Positions 46,197 through 54,810 of a stretch of 64,000 nucleotides of DNA are shown piece after piece. The position numbers and the translations under genes are program-made. The notes beneath the pieces were generated by a model that was not told where the DNA came from, ran no database searches, and worked only from the letters and a program-made list of their open reading frames with translations. Source of the DNA: Photobacterium carnosum (lineage in GTDB: Bacteria; Pseudomonadota; Gammaproteobacteria; Enterobacterales; Vibrionaceae); contig NZ_NPIB01000019.1 in assembly GCF_002849605.1 (NCBI RefSeq), positions 1 to 64,000 on the forward strand, written 5' to 3'. Position 1 is the first letter of the stretch. Each line of letters begins with the position of its first letter.

Positions 46197-46352
46197 TGTA
46201 AGAGATTGACTATTAATAACTGTTATTATGGTAATTTTAGGTGTAGTCGATTATTTTTTGTTTTATAGAACAAAGACTTGTTTATTGCTGATATTTACGT
46301 ATTCAAAAGTGTGATCTTGATACATTGTTTTAGATATAGCTTCAGGTAAATT
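46197..46352 (+). promoter_or_regulatory. Promoter region of the CsrB-family RNA with GacA/UvrY-type half site
   Basis: -35 TTGTTT (46325-46330) and -10 TAAATT (46347-46352), 16 bases apart, place +1 at about 46360. TGTAAGAGAT at 46197-46206, about 160 bases upstream, matches one half of the GacA/UvrY (VarA) upstream element TGTAAG-N6-CTTACA. The second half is poor. Confidence 0.5.
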
Positions 46353-46359
46353 ATTCCCT

Positions 46360-46812
46360 GTCGACAAGGAGTGCGACACAGGATAGGAAGCGCTAGGATA
46401 GCTTAAGCAGTGACGCTTAAAGGAACCACAGGAAGTCTGGTCAGGAGACTAGGGTAGACGCGGGATGCATAAGGATTGTCAGGGTTGACACTCATGGAAA
46501 GAGAGTAGCTATAGCAATATGGCTCAGATACATCAGGACGATGTATCGCATAAGGATGGTGGTATAGTTATTGGAGCGTAACATTGCGATAGGGATCGCC
46601 AACTTAGGATGAGTTGTGACGCCATGGATGGGTGAAAATGGACGCGAAAATTCACTAGGATAGTGACGAACGATATTGGCATGGATCGCAATTATAATAA
46701 ATGGATATTTGTTAAACCGGGATGTTGCTTGCTGGTTACGGAAAGACTAGACAGAATTATAAGCTCATAGCTTACCCCATAGAGCGATAGGTGCAGACCT
46801 ATTGCTTTTTTT
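46360..46812 (+). ncRNA. csrB: CsrB/CsrC-family regulatory RNA
   Basis: A stretch of about 450 bases without a gene. It has roughly 22 GGA motifs, many as AGGA or TGGA in small hairpin loops (for example GCGCTAGGATAGC, CATCAGGACGATG, CACTAGGATAGTG). It begins GTCGACAAGGAGTGCGAC, like E. coli CsrB (GUCGACAGGGAGUC), and ends in a terminator. Such RNAs bind many CsrA dimers and relieve CsrA repression; they are switched on by the BarA/UvrY (VarS/VarA) system. In E. coli, csrC sits at the same place, between yihA (engB) and yihI. Confidence 0.9.
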
Positions 46813-46814
46813 TT
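46784..46814 (+). terminator. CsrB-family RNA terminator
   Basis: GCGATAGG and CCTATTGC enclose TGCAGA, followed by nine Ts. Confidence 0.9.
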
Positions 46815-47013
46815 CGTCTAAATTTTGGTGTGAGTGAAGGTTATTTTCATGATTTACATGTGATATTTTACTTCTCATCCCGATATAATAGCTGAATAAA
46901 TTGAACAATTTGTCAGCAGAACTACATCTTAACTGCAATTGGGTATAGAATAGCCCGCTCGATTTTACACCGCTGCTGCTGTTCGTAAACATTCAGTCGT
47001 TGTGGAGAAGATA

Positions 47014-47655
47014 ATGGATAGATGTCCACTTTGTAAGAGTAAAGATAATCAATGGTTGGTGGCAGACACTAAACGTGATTATTTTCGTTGTTTACAATGT
47101 GCATTAATTTATGCCGATCCGACAACTCATTTAACGTCGTTCCAAGAAAAATATGTTTATGATCAACATCAGAATAATCCTGATGATGATTGTTATCGAC
47201 AATTTTTAGGACGATTAGCAACTCCACTTGTGACACGATTACCATCACCTCCATTATTTGGATTGGATTTTGGTAGCGGCCCTGGGCCGACCTTGTCAGT
47301 GATGTTGGCTGAAATGGGGTATACTATGACAATCTATGACCCTTATTTTGCAGTACAATCTGCAGTATTGAATGGGCAGTATGATTTTGTTACTTGCACA
47401 GAAGCAATCGAGCATTTTTATCAGCCTGCGAAGGAATGGGGGCTGTTGCTACGTTTAGTCAAACCCGGCGGTTGGCTTGGGATTATGACCAAACTAGTAA
47501 CTGACACTGATGCCTTTGGGCATTGGTACTATAAGAACGACCCAACCCATGTCAGCTTTTTTAGCCGTAATACGTTTTGTTTTTTAGCACAACGAGATGG
47601 CCTTGAAGTTGAGTTTGTTGGAAATGATGTGATTTTGCTGAGGAAACCCCAGTAA
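47014..47655 (+). CDS. Class I SAM methyltransferase with N-terminal zinc ribbon
   Basis: 213 residues. An N-terminal rubredoxin-like knuckle (CPLCKSKDN, then CLQCALIY) probably binds zinc. A Rossmann methyltransferase domain follows, with motif I GLDFGSGPGPTLSVML, an acidic IYDPYF, TCTEAIEHFYQPAKEW and LLRLVKPGGWLGIMT. It resembles Methyltransf_23-type proteins annotated only as SAM methyltransferase; the substrate is unknown. ATG 47014, with GGAGAAG upstream, is chosen over GTG 47002. Its stop overlaps the yihI start by one base (TAATG). Confidence 0.88.
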   Translation: MDRCPLCKSKDNQWLVADTKRDYFRCLQCALIYADPTTHLTSFQEKYVYDQHQNNPDDDCYRQFLGRLATPLVTRLPSPPLFGLDFGSGPGPTLSVMLAEMGYTMTIYDPYFAVQSAVLNGQYDFVTCTEAIEHFYQPAKEWGLLLRLVKPGGWLGIMTKLVTDTDAFGHWYYKNDPTHVSFFSRNTFCFLAQRDGLEVEFVGNDVILLRKPQ

Positions 47656-48209
47656 TGACCCGTAAGAAAAGAGCTCGTGCTGTAGGATCAGAAGGTCCTG
47701 CTGTATACCGCGAAAAAACAAATACTAAAGTTGATGTTGAGACACGTGAACGCCAAAAAGCGAAGAAGCGTAAAGGTTTAAAATCAGGTAGTCGTCATTC
47801 TGCTGTTGAAGAAAATAAGCAGCGTAATGGTGGCCAGAAAAAAGATCCACGTTTAGGTAGCAAAAAATTAGTACCACTAATTATTGAGCCTAAAAAGCCA
47901 CAAAATAAGCAACAACGCCGTTTATCAGCAGAGCAAGAACTTGCAATGCTTGAAAATGATGCGCAATTAATGGTGCTATTAGATCGTATTGATGCTGGTG
48001 AAAAACTGGGTGCTGGTTTACAAAAACAAGTTGACCTGAAGTTAGACCGTATTGAGCGCTTAATGAAACAACTTGGTTTATTAGATGTTGTTGAAGAAGT
48101 TGCTGCGCCAGTGAAAGAAAGCGCTAAAGCTAAGTCAAAGCCTCGTTCAGATGATGATTTATTAGCGCAATTTGAAAATATGGATTTTGATAATTTCGAT
48201 AAGGAGTAA
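47655..48209 (+). CDS. yihI: Der GTPase-activating protein YihI
   Basis: A 184-residue protein that stimulates the GTPase Der (EngA) in 50S assembly in E. coli. The N-terminal half is very basic and low in complexity (MTRKKRARAVGSEGP, RERQKAKKRKGLKSGSRHS). The C-terminal half is conserved and helical: LSAEQELAMLENDAQLMVLL, DRIDAGEKLGAGLQKQVD and ending SDDDLLAQFENMDFDNFD. It is translationally coupled to the methyltransferase and sits before the DUF2489 gene. Confidence 0.93.
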   Translation: MTRKKRARAVGSEGPAVYREKTNTKVDVETRERQKAKKRKGLKSGSRHSAVEENKQRNGGQKKDPRLGSKKLVPLIIEPKKPQNKQQRRLSAEQELAMLENDAQLMVLLDRIDAGEKLGAGLQKQVDLKLDRIERLMKQLGLLDVVEEVAAPVKESAKAKSKPRSDDDLLAQFENMDFDNFDKE

Positions 48210-48212
48210 CCG

Positions 48213-48692
48213 TTGCAGGGAATAACACTTCTGTTTGTTATTGGTAGCGTAATTGTGGTTGGATTAGCATTATACGCTGGATTGTTATTGGCTAAGCTTT
48301 ATAAGCAACAACAGCGGCATAAGCTATTTTTAGCTCGAGCTGCAAAGCAACAAGTTGAAGCAATTAAAACTAGAAATGACAATATATTAGAAAGCGTCTT
48401 TATTATTGCAATGGCATGTAAGCAAGATCAATGTGATATGTCAGAAGCCGCGATTCGGTTATATAAATTAATGGAAGTGTTGCAAGCAGATAAACAAGTT
48501 GATTTTGCAGCAACGTATCCGGCATTAACTGACTTATATCAAGTCGTTAAAGATATGCCGCGAGGCGATGCTCGCCAGCTAATAGAAAAACAAAGCCGTA
48601 TGCGATTTGATCTTGAACGTATGAAAGCTGAGTCTCGTCTACAAGCTGAGATTAAACTTGAATTGGATGCAATCCTGTCAACTAAGGTTTAA
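48213..48692 (+). CDS. DUF2489 family membrane-anchored protein
   Basis: 159 residues, TTG start with AAGGAG eight bases upstream. One N-terminal transmembrane helix (about 4-26) is followed by a basic stretch and a helical cytosolic domain with NILESVFIIAMACKQDQCDMSEAAIRLYKLMEVL and RMRFDLERMKAESRLQAEIKLEL. The function is unknown; the family is usual between yihI and hemN in Vibrionaceae. A hairpin terminator follows. Confidence 0.85.
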   Translation: MQGITLLFVIGSVIVVGLALYAGLLLAKLYKQQQRHKLFLARAAKQQVEAIKTRNDNILESVFIIAMACKQDQCDMSEAAIRLYKLMEVLQADKQVDFAATYPALTDLYQVVKDMPRGDARQLIEKQSRMRFDLERMKAESRLQAEIKLELDAILSTKV

Positions 48693-48708
48693 CTCGTCAT
48701 CGTTATTA

Positions 48709-48742
48709 TTAACACCGCCATTTATTGGCGGTGTTTGTTTTT
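48709..48742 (+). terminator. Terminator after the DUF2489 gene
   Basis: AACACCGCCA and TGGCGGTGTT around TTTAT, then TGTTTTTG. Confidence 0.85.
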
Positions 48743-48839
48743 GTACAGAGTGTAAATTGAACAACAGGGATAGGTTTTACTTTTTGTAAAATGGTGACAC
48801 ACTCTATGTATTATATATTTACCAAGTTGGAACAATGTC

Positions 48840-50213
48840 ATGTCAAATGAGCAGATTATTTGGGATCAGGCCTTAATTGAAAAATATAATTATTCAGGCC
48901 CGCGTTATACTTCTTACCCGACCGCACTAGAATTTAATCAAGCATTTACTTCTGCTGAATTTGAGATGGCATGTCAGCAATACCCTGATCGTAAGTTATC
49001 GCTTTATATCCATATCCCATTCTGTCACAAGCTTTGTTACTACTGTGGCTGTAATAAAATTATTACTCGCCATCAAGATAAAGCAGATCAATATTTAGAT
49101 GTACTTGAACAAGAAATTAAGCAACGTGCAACGTTATTGGGAGATCGTCAAGTCAGCCAATTGCATTGGGGCGGTGGTACACCAACGTTTTTAACGGCGG
49201 CACAAATTAGTCGTTTAATGACCGCGTTACGGGGTGCGTTTAATTTTGACGCGGATGCTGAAATTAGTATTGAAGTTGATCCTCGTAAAATTGAATTGGA
49301 TATTCTTGACCATTTACGCAGTGAAGGCTTTAACCGCTTAAGTATTGGGGTACAAGATTTTAATAAAGACGTGCAGAAATTAGTTAACCGTGAGCAAGAT
49401 GAAGATTTTATTTTTGCGATGGTGGAACGTGCTCGTGAGTTAGGTTATCGCTCAACTAATCTTGATTTAATTTATGGGTTGCCATTACAAACTAAGGCAC
49501 TGTTTGCTGAAACATTACAGCAAGTATTGACTATGAAGCCGGGCAGATTATCAGTATTTAACTATGCTCATATGCCAACCTTGTTTGCTGCTCAGCGTAA
49601 AATTCATGAAGATCAACTGCCGAGTGCTCAAGAAAAATTAGCGATTTTACAAGATACGATTGCGACGTTAACTGGGGCCGGTTATCAGTTTATTGGTATG
49701 GATCACTTTGCGTTACCGGATGATGAATTAGCAGTAGCCCAACGCGATGGTATTTTGCACCGTAATTTCCAAGGTTATACCACTCAAGGTGATTGTGACT
49801 TGTTAGGTATGGGGGTTTCGGCGATCTCGATGATTGGCGACTGTTATGCACAAAATCAAAAAGAGCTAAAACTATACTACGGTCAGATGGCTGAGCAACA
49901 AACGGCATTGTGGAAAGGGGTGACCTTAGACGCTGATGATTTGTTACGCCGTGAAGTGATCAAGGCACTAATTTGTAATTTTCAATTAGATAAGCGTGCG
50001 ATTGAAGCTGAGTTTAATATTGATTTTGATAGTTACTTTAGTGAAGACTTACAGTTATTACAGACATTTATTAACGATGAGTTAGTGACTGTGGGTGAAA
50101 ATATTATCTATGTAGAACTGAAAGGTCGGTTATTGATTCGTAATATTTGTATGTGTTTTGATAAATATTTACGTAATCGTGCTCGCCAGCAGCAGTTCTC
50201 ACGGGTTATCTAA
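48840..50213 (+). CDS. hemN: Oxygen-independent coproporphyrinogen III oxidase
   Basis: A 457-residue radical SAM enzyme (same length as E. coli HemN) that decarboxylates coproporphyrinogen III to protoporphyrinogen IX without oxygen. The 4Fe-4S cluster is bound by CHKLCYYCGC; LHWGGGTPTFL, EVDPRK and LIYGLPLQT follow, with the HemN C-terminal domain after about residue 360. It belongs to the same pathway as hemB and hemCDXY in this window. No FNR box was recognised in the short upstream region. Confidence 0.97.
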   Translation: MSNEQIIWDQALIEKYNYSGPRYTSYPTALEFNQAFTSAEFEMACQQYPDRKLSLYIHIPFCHKLCYYCGCNKIITRHQDKADQYLDVLEQEIKQRATLLGDRQVSQLHWGGGTPTFLTAAQISRLMTALRGAFNFDADAEISIEVDPRKIELDILDHLRSEGFNRLSIGVQDFNKDVQKLVNREQDEDFIFAMVERARELGYRSTNLDLIYGLPLQTKALFAETLQQVLTMKPGRLSVFNYAHMPTLFAAQRKIHEDQLPSAQEKLAILQDTIATLTGAGYQFIGMDHFALPDDELAVAQRDGILHRNFQGYTTQGDCDLLGMGVSAISMIGDCYAQNQKELKLYYGQMAEQQTALWKGVTLDADDLLRREVIKALICNFQLDKRAIEAEFNIDFDSYFSEDLQLLQTFINDELVTVGENIIYVELKGRLLIRNICMCFDKYLRNRARQQQFSRVI

Positions 50214-50245
50214 CCCTTAGTTAATTCTTAGTAATATTGTTATAA

Positions 50246-50281
50246 AAAACGCCTCGGTTTCACGTGAAACCGAGGCGTTTT
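50246..50281. terminator. hemN/add terminator: 36-bp perfect palindrome with parS-like core
   Basis: Two 18-base arms with no spacer run from AAAACGCCTCGG to CCGAGGCGTTTT. As RNA this is a bidirectional terminator between converging hemN and add. The central GTTTCACGTGAAAC (50257-50270) is identical to the inner 14 bases of the chromosomal parS consensus TGTTTCACGTGAAACA; only the two outermost bases differ (G/C for T/A). It may therefore also be a ParB-binding site. Confidence 0.8.
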
Positions 50282-50331
50282 GTTATGTGCATTATTGGTC
50301 GTTAGCGCGACGTTATTATGACTTGTTGTGA

Positions 50332-51336
50332 TTAACCACGTTTGCTGGCAATATCACGTAATGCCTGCTTTTCTGCCGCTGACAAGAACGCCAACTCAAG
50401 CCCATTGATTTGTGCTTGACGAATTTGAGCGATGCTTAAACCTACTTTTGGTGCGGCAACTTCATATTCGTAAGGTAGCTCAATTCCTTCAACTGCTGGA
50501 TCATCAGTATTTAAACAAGCAAGAATACCGTGTTCAAGAAAGGTTTTTACTGGGTGTTTAGTAATATCTGCGACAGTACTGGTTTGAATATTTGAAGTAA
50601 TACAAGATTCAATACCAATGCGGTGCTCAGCTAAGTAATCCATTAGTTTAGGATCGTTAACCGCTTTTACACCGTGACCAATACGGACTGCACCAAGTTC
50701 ATTAATTGCTTGCCACATACTCTCTGGTCCCGCAGCTTCACCCGCATGAACGGTGATCTGTAAGCCAGCATCACGGACTTGTTTAAAGTGTGAGATAAAC
50801 TGGGTGCCAGGTTGACCAAGTTCATCACCAGCAAGATCAATTGCGACTAATTGGTCTTTATGGCTTAGCAGTGCATCCAGCTCTTGTTGACATGCTTGGG
50901 TACCAAACGTACGGCTCATAATACCAATCAGGTTCGCTTTAATACCAAAATCACGACAACCTGCTGCTACACCATCAGCAACCGCTGCAACGACATCGGC
51001 TACGGGAAGATTGTGTTTCATCGCCATGTAGTATGGTGAAAAACGCAGCTCAGCATAATCAATTTGAGCATTAAGGGCATCTTCAACGTTTTCATAAGCA
51101 ACGCGACGACACGCATCTAAATCACCGAGTACTGCTACACCCCAATCCAATTTATTCAGGAAAGCGACGAGACTTGGTTCGGCTTCAACAATTTGTACGT
51201 GTGGACGCAATGCTTCAATTTCTGTTGCTGGTAAGGCAATATTAAATTGCTGACCTAATTCTAAGATCGTTTGTGGACGAATATTACCATCAAGATGGCG
51301 GTGAATATCCGTTAGTGGAAGATCTTTGTTTATCAT
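50332..51336 (-). CDS. add: Adenosine deaminase
   Basis: A 334-residue zinc TIM-barrel enzyme that converts adenosine to inosine in purine salvage. The metal and catalytic residues are in [11 protein letters not shown] (HxH), [13 protein letters not shown] (His and Glu), RIGHGVKAV and LNTDDPAV (Asp-Asp). ATG 51336 gives [17 protein letters not shown], like E. coli Add ([17 protein letters not shown]); the frame opens 15 codons earlier without a ribosome site. Confidence 0.96.
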   Translation of the reverse strand: MINKDLPLTDIHRHLDGNIRPQTILELGQQFNIALPATEIEALRPHVQIVEAEPSLVAFLNKLDWGVAVLGDLDACRRVAYENVEDALNAQIDYAELRFSPYYMAMKHNLPVADVVAAVADGVAAGCRDFGIKANLIGIMSRTFGTQACQQELDALLSHKDQLVAIDLAGDELGQPGTQFISHFKQVRDAGLQITVHAGEAAGPESMWQAINELGAVRIGHGVKAVNDPKLMDYLAEHRIGIESCITSNIQTSTVADITKHPVKTFLEHGILACLNTDDPAVEGIELPYEYEVAAPKVGLSIAQIRQAQINGLELAFLSAAEKQALRDIASKRG

Positions 51337-51469
51337 GATTATTATGCTTCCCGAAGTTAAATATAGACTCAGTATACGCAATCACTAAATGACATTCATT
51401 ACTGTTGCAGATAAATGTGCACTGGTGCAAGTCTGTAACCATATTACGATTAAGCTTTAATCATGGACA

Positions 51470-52879
51470 TTAATCATGAATATGTAATTCTTTGAGCTTA
51501 CGAGTGAGGGTGTTTCTTCCCCAGCCGAGTAATTTCGCCGCTTCTTGTTTATGGCCATGCGTATGCTGTAATGCAGTTTCAAGGAGAATTTTTTCAAACT
51601 GGGGTAATGCTTCAGCCAACAATTCAGTTTCACCTTGTTGTAGTGCTTGTTGTGCCCATTGTTGTAAGCCTTGATGCCAGTGTTGAGATTCGCGAGTCGT
51701 ATGGGGTGTGACTGTATCGGTAATTTCTGGCGGTAAATCTGATGGTAATATTTCATTACCGCTCGCCATTACGGTTAACCAGCGACAAATGTTTTCTAAT
51801 TGGCGCACATTACCCGGCCACGGCAATTGTGTCAGTTTCTCTGCTGTTTGTGGATGGAGTGATTTAACATCGACACTGAGTTCATCTGCGGCACGTTGTA
51901 AAAAGTGGTGCGCGAGTTGAGGAATATCTTGGCGACGATCTTTGAGTGATGGCAAATGAACGCGAATTACATTAAGGCGATGGAATAAGTCTTCACGAAA
52001 ATCCCCCGCAGTAACCAGACGTTCAAGGTGTTGGTGAGTAGCGGCAATAATTCGTACATCAACATTGACGGGAGCATGACCACCAACGCGGTAAAATTGC
52101 CCATCAGCTAATACTCGTAATAATCGGGTTTGAATATCTAATGGCATATCACCAATTTCATCGAGAAATAAAGTGCCTCCATTGGCTTGTTCAAACCGCC
52201 CTTGGCGAACACTATTGGCACCAGTAAAGGCGCCTTTCTCATGGCCAAATAGTTCTGATTCGATTAAATCTTTGGGAATCGCCGCCATATTAAGTGCAAT
52301 AAAAGCGTTACTGCTACGCGGACTATGGCGATGTAGTGCATGGGCGACTAACTCTTTACCCGTACCTGATTCACCATTGATGAGTACTGAAATTGACGAC
52401 CGTGATAGGCGTCCAATAGCGCGAAACACTTCTTGCATTGCTGGTGCTTCACCAATGATCTCTGGTGCGTGTTTAGGCTCGATAGCGGGCTGTTGTTGAC
52501 GTTTTTGTTCTTGGCTATGGCTAAGCGCACGTTCAACTAAGGTGACGGCTTCATCGATATCAAATGGCTTGGGAAGATACTCAAACGCCCCTCGTTGATA
52601 AGCGTTAACCGCTGAATCAAGATCAGAGTGAGCTGTCATTATGATAACGGGTAACGTTGCATAATCTTGTTGTAGTGCCTTGAGCAGCGTAAAACCATCA
52701 GTCCCGGGCATTTTGATATCAGATACGAGCACATCAGGTACACTGCGTTCTAATGCAGCCAGTACACTATCCGCGTCAGCAAACGTTTTGCATTTCATTC
52801 CTGCATTAACGAGTGTTCGTTCTAATACCCAGCGAATCGAGTTGTCATCATCAACAACCCAGATTAATCCTTTGCTCAT
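51470..52879 (-). CDS. glnG: Nitrogen regulator NtrC (NR-I)
   Basis: A 469-residue sigma-54 activator, the same length as E. coli NtrC. The receiver domain has the phosphorylated Asp54 in VSDIKMPG. The AAA+ domain shows GESGTGKELVAHALH (Walker A), the GAFTGA loop that contacts sigma-54, GGTLFLDEIGD (Walker B) and RVGG. The Fis-type helix-turn-helix is at the C-terminus (EAAKLLGWGRNTLTRKLKEL). ATG 52879 follows AGGAA. It lies 25 bases after glnL (ntrB), its sensor kinase. Confidence 0.97.
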   Translation of the reverse strand: MSKGLIWVVDDDNSIRWVLERTLVNAGMKCKTFADADSVLAALERSVPDVLVSDIKMPGTDGFTLLKALQQDYATLPVIIMTAHSDLDSAVNAYQRGAFEYLPKPFDIDEAVTLVERALSHSQEQKRQQQPAIEPKHAPEIIGEAPAMQEVFRAIGRLSRSSISVLINGESGTGKELVAHALHRHSPRSSNAFIALNMAAIPKDLIESELFGHEKGAFTGANSVRQGRFEQANGGTLFLDEIGDMPLDIQTRLLRVLADGQFYRVGGHAPVNVDVRIIAATHQHLERLVTAGDFREDLFHRLNVIRVHLPSLKDRRQDIPQLAHHFLQRAADELSVDVKSLHPQTAEKLTQLPWPGNVRQLENICRWLTVMASGNEILPSDLPPEITDTVTPHTTRESQHWHQGLQQWAQQALQQGETELLAEALPQFEKILLETALQHTHGHKQEAAKLLGWGRNTLTRKLKELHIHD

Positions 52880-52904
52880 AATAAAATTCCTATGGTTGTC
52901 AGTG

Positions 52905-53966
52905 TTATGACTTAATCGGTAAATGAATGGTGAAATTAGTGTGCCCAGGCCAACTAAAGACTTCAATTTTCCCTTGATGCTGATCGATTAAATTACGCGC
53001 AATTGATAGCCCTAATCCAGTGCCACCTTCACGACCAGTGACCATTGGGTAGAACAATGTATCTTGAATATCTGAGGGAATGCCAGGACCATCATCGATG
53101 ATTTCGATGGTAGCGGTAACACGGTGTCGTACCCCTTGAATTAAGCTTTGGTGGGCGGTACGGGTTTTTAATTTAATTGTGCCCCCCCCTTGACCTTTCA
53201 ATGCTAATGCCGCGTTACTGACAATATTTAATAATGCCTGTTCCAGTTGTTCAGCATCCATATTTATATCGGGTAAACTCGGATCGTAATCGCGTTCAAT
53301 GTTAATCGTGTCGTCTGTTTCAATGTTGACTAACTGACGCACTTTTTCTAACACCAAATGAATATTATCTGTTTTACGAACCCCTGGTCGTTGTGGGCCT
53401 AATAATCGATCGACTAAATTACGTAATCGGTCAGCTTGTTCAATGATCATTTGGGTATATTCGTGGTAGCTTTTATCGGGTAATACTTTTTCTAATAATT
53501 GTGCGGCACCACGTAAACCACCGAGTGGGTTTTTTATTTCATGGGCTAAACCACGCACTAATTCTTTGGCCGCTTGTTGTTGTGCATGTTGATTCAGTTC
53601 TTGGCTAATACGGCGCTGATGATCGATAGGCTTTAATTCTAATAAGATCAGTAATTGTTTTTGCCATGAAATGGGGCTGGCACTTACACCAAGTAAATGT
53701 TGTTGACCATCAATTACAAATGTTACATCGCTGTCGGCTAAACCTTGACCGCTGTGGAGTGTTGCTTTGACATGGTTAAAGTCGAGTGAGCTGTGTTGTA
53801 ATAATTGTGGCAGTTGGCTACCGAGTAAACGACGTTTACTTGATGATAATAATTGCTCTGCGGCTGGATTGACGTAGCGGATCACTAAGGCTTCATCGAG
53901 TAATACAATGGCAGTGACTAAATTGTCGAGAATTATGGGCGTAAAGCTAGCATTCACAATCATCAT
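52905..53966 (-). CDS. glnL: Nitrogen sensor kinase NtrB (NR-II)
   Basis: A 353-residue soluble sensor kinase that phosphorylates NtrC when nitrogen is limiting and, bound to PII, dephosphorylates it. A PAS domain (about 8-115) precedes the H-box [20 protein letters not shown] with His142. The ATPase domain has the N-box [13 protein letters not shown]1 IIDDGPGIP and G2 [19 protein letters not shown] start; either methionine may be used. An NtrC-type palindrome lies 63 bases upstream. Confidence 0.96.
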   Translation of the reverse strand: MMIVNASFTPIILDNLVTAIVLLDEALVIRYVNPAAEQLLSSSKRRLLGSQLPQLLQHSSLDFNHVKATLHSGQGLADSDVTFVIDGQQHLLGVSASPISWQKQLLILLELKPIDHQRRISQELNQHAQQQAAKELVRGLAHEIKNPLGGLRGAAQLLEKVLPDKSYHEYTQMIIEQADRLRNLVDRLLGPQRPGVRKTDNIHLVLEKVRQLVNIETDDTINIERDYDPSLPDINMDAEQLEQALLNIVSNAALALKGQGGGTIKLKTRTAHQSLIQGVRHRVTATIEIIDDGPGIPSDIQDTLFYPMVTGREGGTGLGLSIARNLIDQHQGKIEVFSWPGHTNFTIHLPIKS

Positions 53967-54028
53967 CCTTATCGGTAACTAAGCAAAAGACGATTGATAT
54001 TGGCATTCACCTTTCGCTGCTAAGTAAC

Positions 54029-54043
54029 GCACCAAATTGGTGC
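54029..54043. promoter_or_regulatory. NtrC-binding site upstream of ntrBC
   Basis: GCACCAAATTGGTGC is a perfect palindrome that fits the NtrC consensus (TGCACCA-N3-TGGTGCA). It lies about 63 bases before the ntrB start. NtrC represses the glnL promoter from such a site in E. coli. Confidence 0.75.
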
Positions 54044-54097
54044 ATTAAAGTGTACTCGGTTTAATAGCGAACAGGCAGGGTTTATTGTAAATAGGTG

Positions 54098-54676
54098 TTA
54101 ACGGGGTTGAATGGGACTATTTTTAGGGCGAGCCTGTGATACGCGGTGTAAATAAACCGTAATACTTTCAGATGAAGCAAGGATCTTGCCATTGTTAAGT
54201 AATTGGATTTGAATTTGGTGACTACCACGATCGATATTAGTCAGTTGCCACGTTAGATCGGTTTGAGGCGTGCCGTTAATTTTGCCATCGATGACTAATT
54301 GCGCTTGAAGCTTTTTATTGAGTTTACGGTTACTGACGGCACGCACTTTGATATCACCATCATTACTGCGAATGGTTTGCTGGTGCACTGGTGCGAGTAG
54401 ACTAACGGTGGCAGCAGGAAGAGGGGGTTCAGTATCGGTAGTGATTGATATAAGTTCGATATTGTCAGCTTGATAGCTATCGATTACGGTTGTTTGGATA
54501 TTTTGCTGCACTTCAGTAACGGAAAGTTCAACCGTGTTAGCTTGTTGGGTACCCGGAGTATCACTAAAATGGACCACACCATTATCATCAGTCCAAGAGT
54601 AGATCGTTGTTGTTGCTACTGCGGCGCTCGCTGCTGTTGTCAATAACAGCATTGATACTAGATTAATGAGTTTCAT
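54098..54676 (-). CDS. DUF4124-domain exported protein
   Basis: 192 residues with a signal peptide (MKLINLVSMLLLTTAASAAVA, cut near residue 19-22). A DUF4124 motif follows directly (TTIYSWTDDNGVVHFSDTPG). The rest is an Ig-like beta domain with SLLAPVHQQTIRSNDGDIKVRAV and LTWQLTNIDRGSHQIQIQLL, which resembles the carbohydrate- or membrane-associated Ig folds of periplasmic proteins. The function is unknown; members are commonly found between glnA and ntrB in Vibrionaceae. The start is set by AGAGTTAACGG upstream. Confidence 0.82.
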   Translation of the reverse strand: MKLINLVSMLLLTTAASAAVATTTIYSWTDDNGVVHFSDTPGTQQANTVELSVTEVQQNIQTTVIDSYQADNIELISITTDTEPPLPAATVSLLAPVHQQTIRSNDGDIKVRAVSNRKLNKKLQAQLVIDGKINGTPQTDLTWQLTNIDRGSHQIQIQLLNNGKILASSESITVYLHRVSQARPKNSPIQPR

Positions 54677-54751
54677 CCGTTAACTCTCCAGCAAGACCTT
54701 CATGGTCAATAAGGCCTGTATTGTTACTGCTTTTATTGTGGTAGCAAGATC

Positions 54752-54778
54752 AAAAAGACCTGCGTGTGAGGCAGGCCT
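54752..54778 (-). terminator. glnA terminator
   Basis: Read on the minus strand, GGCCTGC-CTCACAC-GCAGGTC is followed by TTTTTG. It lies about 35 bases past the glnA stop. Confidence 0.75.
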
Positions 54779-54810
54779 AAATCTTAGTTGTTAAGTCATG
54801 AATCTATTAC

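Noticed and set aside
52880..52966. 29-residue N-terminal extension of NtrC
   Set aside because: It overlaps the ntrB end; ATG 52879 has AGGAA and gives exactly the family length.
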